Positions 59,859 to 61,077 of a stretch of DNA of 61,077 nt are shown one piece after another. The DNA is from Streptococcus cristatus (GTDB lineage Bacteria > Bacillota > Bacilli > Lactobacillales > Streptococcaceae). The notes beneath the pieces are model-generated. The model had not been told where the DNA came from. It worked only from the letters and a program-made list of their open reading frames with translations, and ran no database searches. The stretch spans positions 822,203 through 883,279 of the forward strand of contig NZ_KQ969062.1 of NCBI RefSeq assembly GCF_001578775.1, in the 5' to 3' direction. How positions within the stretch are numbered: the stretch's first letter is position 1; each line of letters starts with the position of its first letter. A program made the position numbers and the translations under genes.

Positions 59859-61077
59859 ATGCGGATTGGTCTTTTTACAGATACCTATTTTCCTCAGGTT
59901 TCCGGGGTGGCGACGAGCATTCGCACCCTCAAGACTGAGCTAGAGAAACTAGGTCATAAAGTCTTTATTTTTACTACGACGGACAAGGATGTCAACCGCT
60001 ATGAAGATTGGCAGATTATCCGTATTCCCAGCGTGCCTTTTTTCGCATTTAAGGATCGACGCGTGGCTTATCGTGGCTTTTCCAATGCTTTAGAAATTGC
60101 TCGCCAGTATCAGCTGGATATTATCCATACTCAGACAGAGTTTTCTCTGGGTCTCTTGGGCATCTGGATTGCCAAGGAACTGCGGATTCCAGTGGTTCAT
60201 ACCTACCATACCCAGTATGAGGACTATGTGCATTATCTTGCCAAGGGCATGGTGATTCGTCCGAGTATGGTCAAGTACATCGTGCGTGGTTTTATGAGCG
60301 ATTTGGATGGTGTCGTTTGTCCTTCTGAGATTGTCTATGACCTTTTGGTTGGTTATAAAATCAAAGCGGAAAAACGGGTCATTCCAACAGGAATCGACTT
60401 GGCCAAATTTGACCGCCCAGAACTTTCACGGGAAGACATCAAGAAACTGCGCTTTAAGCTGGGAATAGCAGAAGACGAAATCATGTTGCTCAGTTTATCA
60501 AGAATTTCCTATGAGAAAAACATCCAGGCGATTGTTGAAGCACTGCCAATGGTTTTAGAAGAAAATGCCAAGGTGAAGTTGGTCATTGTCGGAGATGGAC
60601 CTTATGCTGAGGACTTAAAAGCCTTGGTAGCCCAGCTTCACATTGAAGACTCAGTCATTTTTACAGGGATGATTGCCCCAAGCGATACGGCCCTCTACTA
60701 TAAGGCGGCAGATTTCTTTATCTCAGCCTCAACCAGTGAGACGCAGGGGCTGACTTATCTGGAAAGCCTAGCCAGCGGTACGCCCATCATCGCCCATGGC
60801 AATCCCTATCTGGACAATGTAATCAGCGATAAAGCCTTTGGTACGCTTTATTATGAGAGCCGGGATTTGGCAGGAGCTATTTTGGAGGCCATTTTGGCAA
60901 CACCAGATATGGACGAGAAAAAGCTAGCCGATAAATTATACGAGATTTCCGCCGAGAATTTTGGTCGTCGAATCTATGAATTCTATTTGGATTTGACCAT
61001 TAGTAAGGATTTTCATAATGATCTCAATCCTGAAGAAACGATGGCCAAACGCTTGGCCAAGACCATTGTCTATTTAC
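59859..61077 (+). CDS. Diacylglycerol glucosyltransferase, 3' end outside the window
   Basis: The first 406 codons of a GT4-family protein. The N terminus is MRIGLFTDTYFPQVSGVATSIRTL, then HTYHTQYEDYVHY, the PTGIDL hinge, LSRISYEKNIQ, VIVGDGPYAEDL and the donor motif SASTSETQGLTYLESLASGTP. The equivalent pneumococcal gene makes glucosyl-diacylglycerol, the acceptor for CpoA. GGAGATG in the end of cpoA serves as the ribosome site. The open frame runs off the window, and about 30-40 residues are missing. Confidence 0.92.
   Translation, partial: MRIGLFTDTYFPQVSGVATSIRTLKTELEKLGHKVFIFTTTDKDVNRYEDWQIIRIPSVPFFAFKDRRVAYRGFSNALEIARQYQLDIIHTQTEFSLGLLGIWIAKELRIPVVHTYHTQYEDYVHYLAKGMVIRPSMVKYIVRGFMSDLDGVVCPSEIVYDLLVGYKIKAEKRVIPTGIDLAKFDRPELSREDIKKLRFKLGIAEDEIMLLSLSRISYEKNIQAIVEALPMVLEENAKVKLVIVGDGPYAEDLKALVAQLHIEDSVIFTGMIAPSDTALYYKAADFFISASTSETQGLTYLESLASGTPIIAHGNPYLDNVISDKAFGTLYYESRDLAGAILEAILATPDMDEKKLADKLYEISAENFGRRIYEFYLDLTISKDFHNDLNPEETMAKRLAKTIVYL

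Overview
The window is a stretch of Streptococcus chromosome, most likely from the sanguinis/gordonii/mitis side of the genus. The evidence is a low-GC Firmicute codon style, AGGAGG-type ribosome sites, T-run hairpin terminators, and blocks of gene order that I recognise from pneumococcus and oral streptococci: rnr-smpB-tehB; ydbC-bioY-gor-macA-like-ABC; ftsW-ppc; pfkA-pyk; comEA-comEC; rexB-rexA; and the glycolipid glycosyltransferase pair. A galactose-type PTS beside lacABCD resembles the arrangement described in S. gordonii. I found no rRNA, tRNA, CRISPR array or intact insertion sequence.

Layout. 1-3.1 kb: the rnr 3' end, smpB, a roughly 1.26 kb insertion bounded by two copies of the smpB 3' end, then tehB. 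3.4-6.7 kb: a secreted, membrane-anchored C69 dipeptidase under a CcpA-type promoter and a U32 (TrhP-like) protein. 6.8-13.4 kb: a small unknown gene, a PC4-like gene with a competence sigma-X box, bioY with a BirA-like operator, gor, and a three-gene MacAB-like exporter. 13.4-18 kb, minus strand: lysS, then a DUF368/YbaK/phosphatase operon and a GH25 lysozyme-like protein. 18.2-29.7 kb: ftsW, ppc, ccpA, dnaE, pfkA and pyk. 29.9-32.2 kb: a nonsense-mutated membrane gene behind a Fur-like box, and a DEAD-box helicase with an attenuator-like leader.

32.5-40.1 kb is a galactose/lactose (tagatose-6-phosphate) island: lacR, PTS EIIA, EIIB and EIIC (EIIC frameshifted near its start), lacX, lacA, lacB, lacC and lacD. 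The PTS would deliver galactose 6-phosphate, LacAB isomerise it, LacC phosphorylates it and LacD splits it into trioses that join the glycolysis encoded by pfkA and pyk. CcpA, encoded at 22.5 kb, probably acts on cre sites at the PTS promoter, at the dipeptidase promoter and at its own gene.

40.2-47.5 kb: a GIY-YIG protein, TrmN6, a P-type ATPase, plsC and the DNA-uptake genes comEA-comEC behind a sigma-X box. 47.6-50.3 kb: a DUF805 protein with a Gln-rich tail, then an ECF-type sigma factor with a sigma-regulator partner, unusual for this genus. 50.4-61 kb: tuf, rexB-rexA, and two glycolipid glycosyltransferases, the second cut by the window end.

The observations most worth following are the smpB duplication scar, the EIIC frameshift at a possible +1 slippery site, the ECF sigma pair with an ECF-like promoter and no ordinary start codon, the Fur-box/amber pseudogene, the helicase attenuator, and two apparently leaderless genes.
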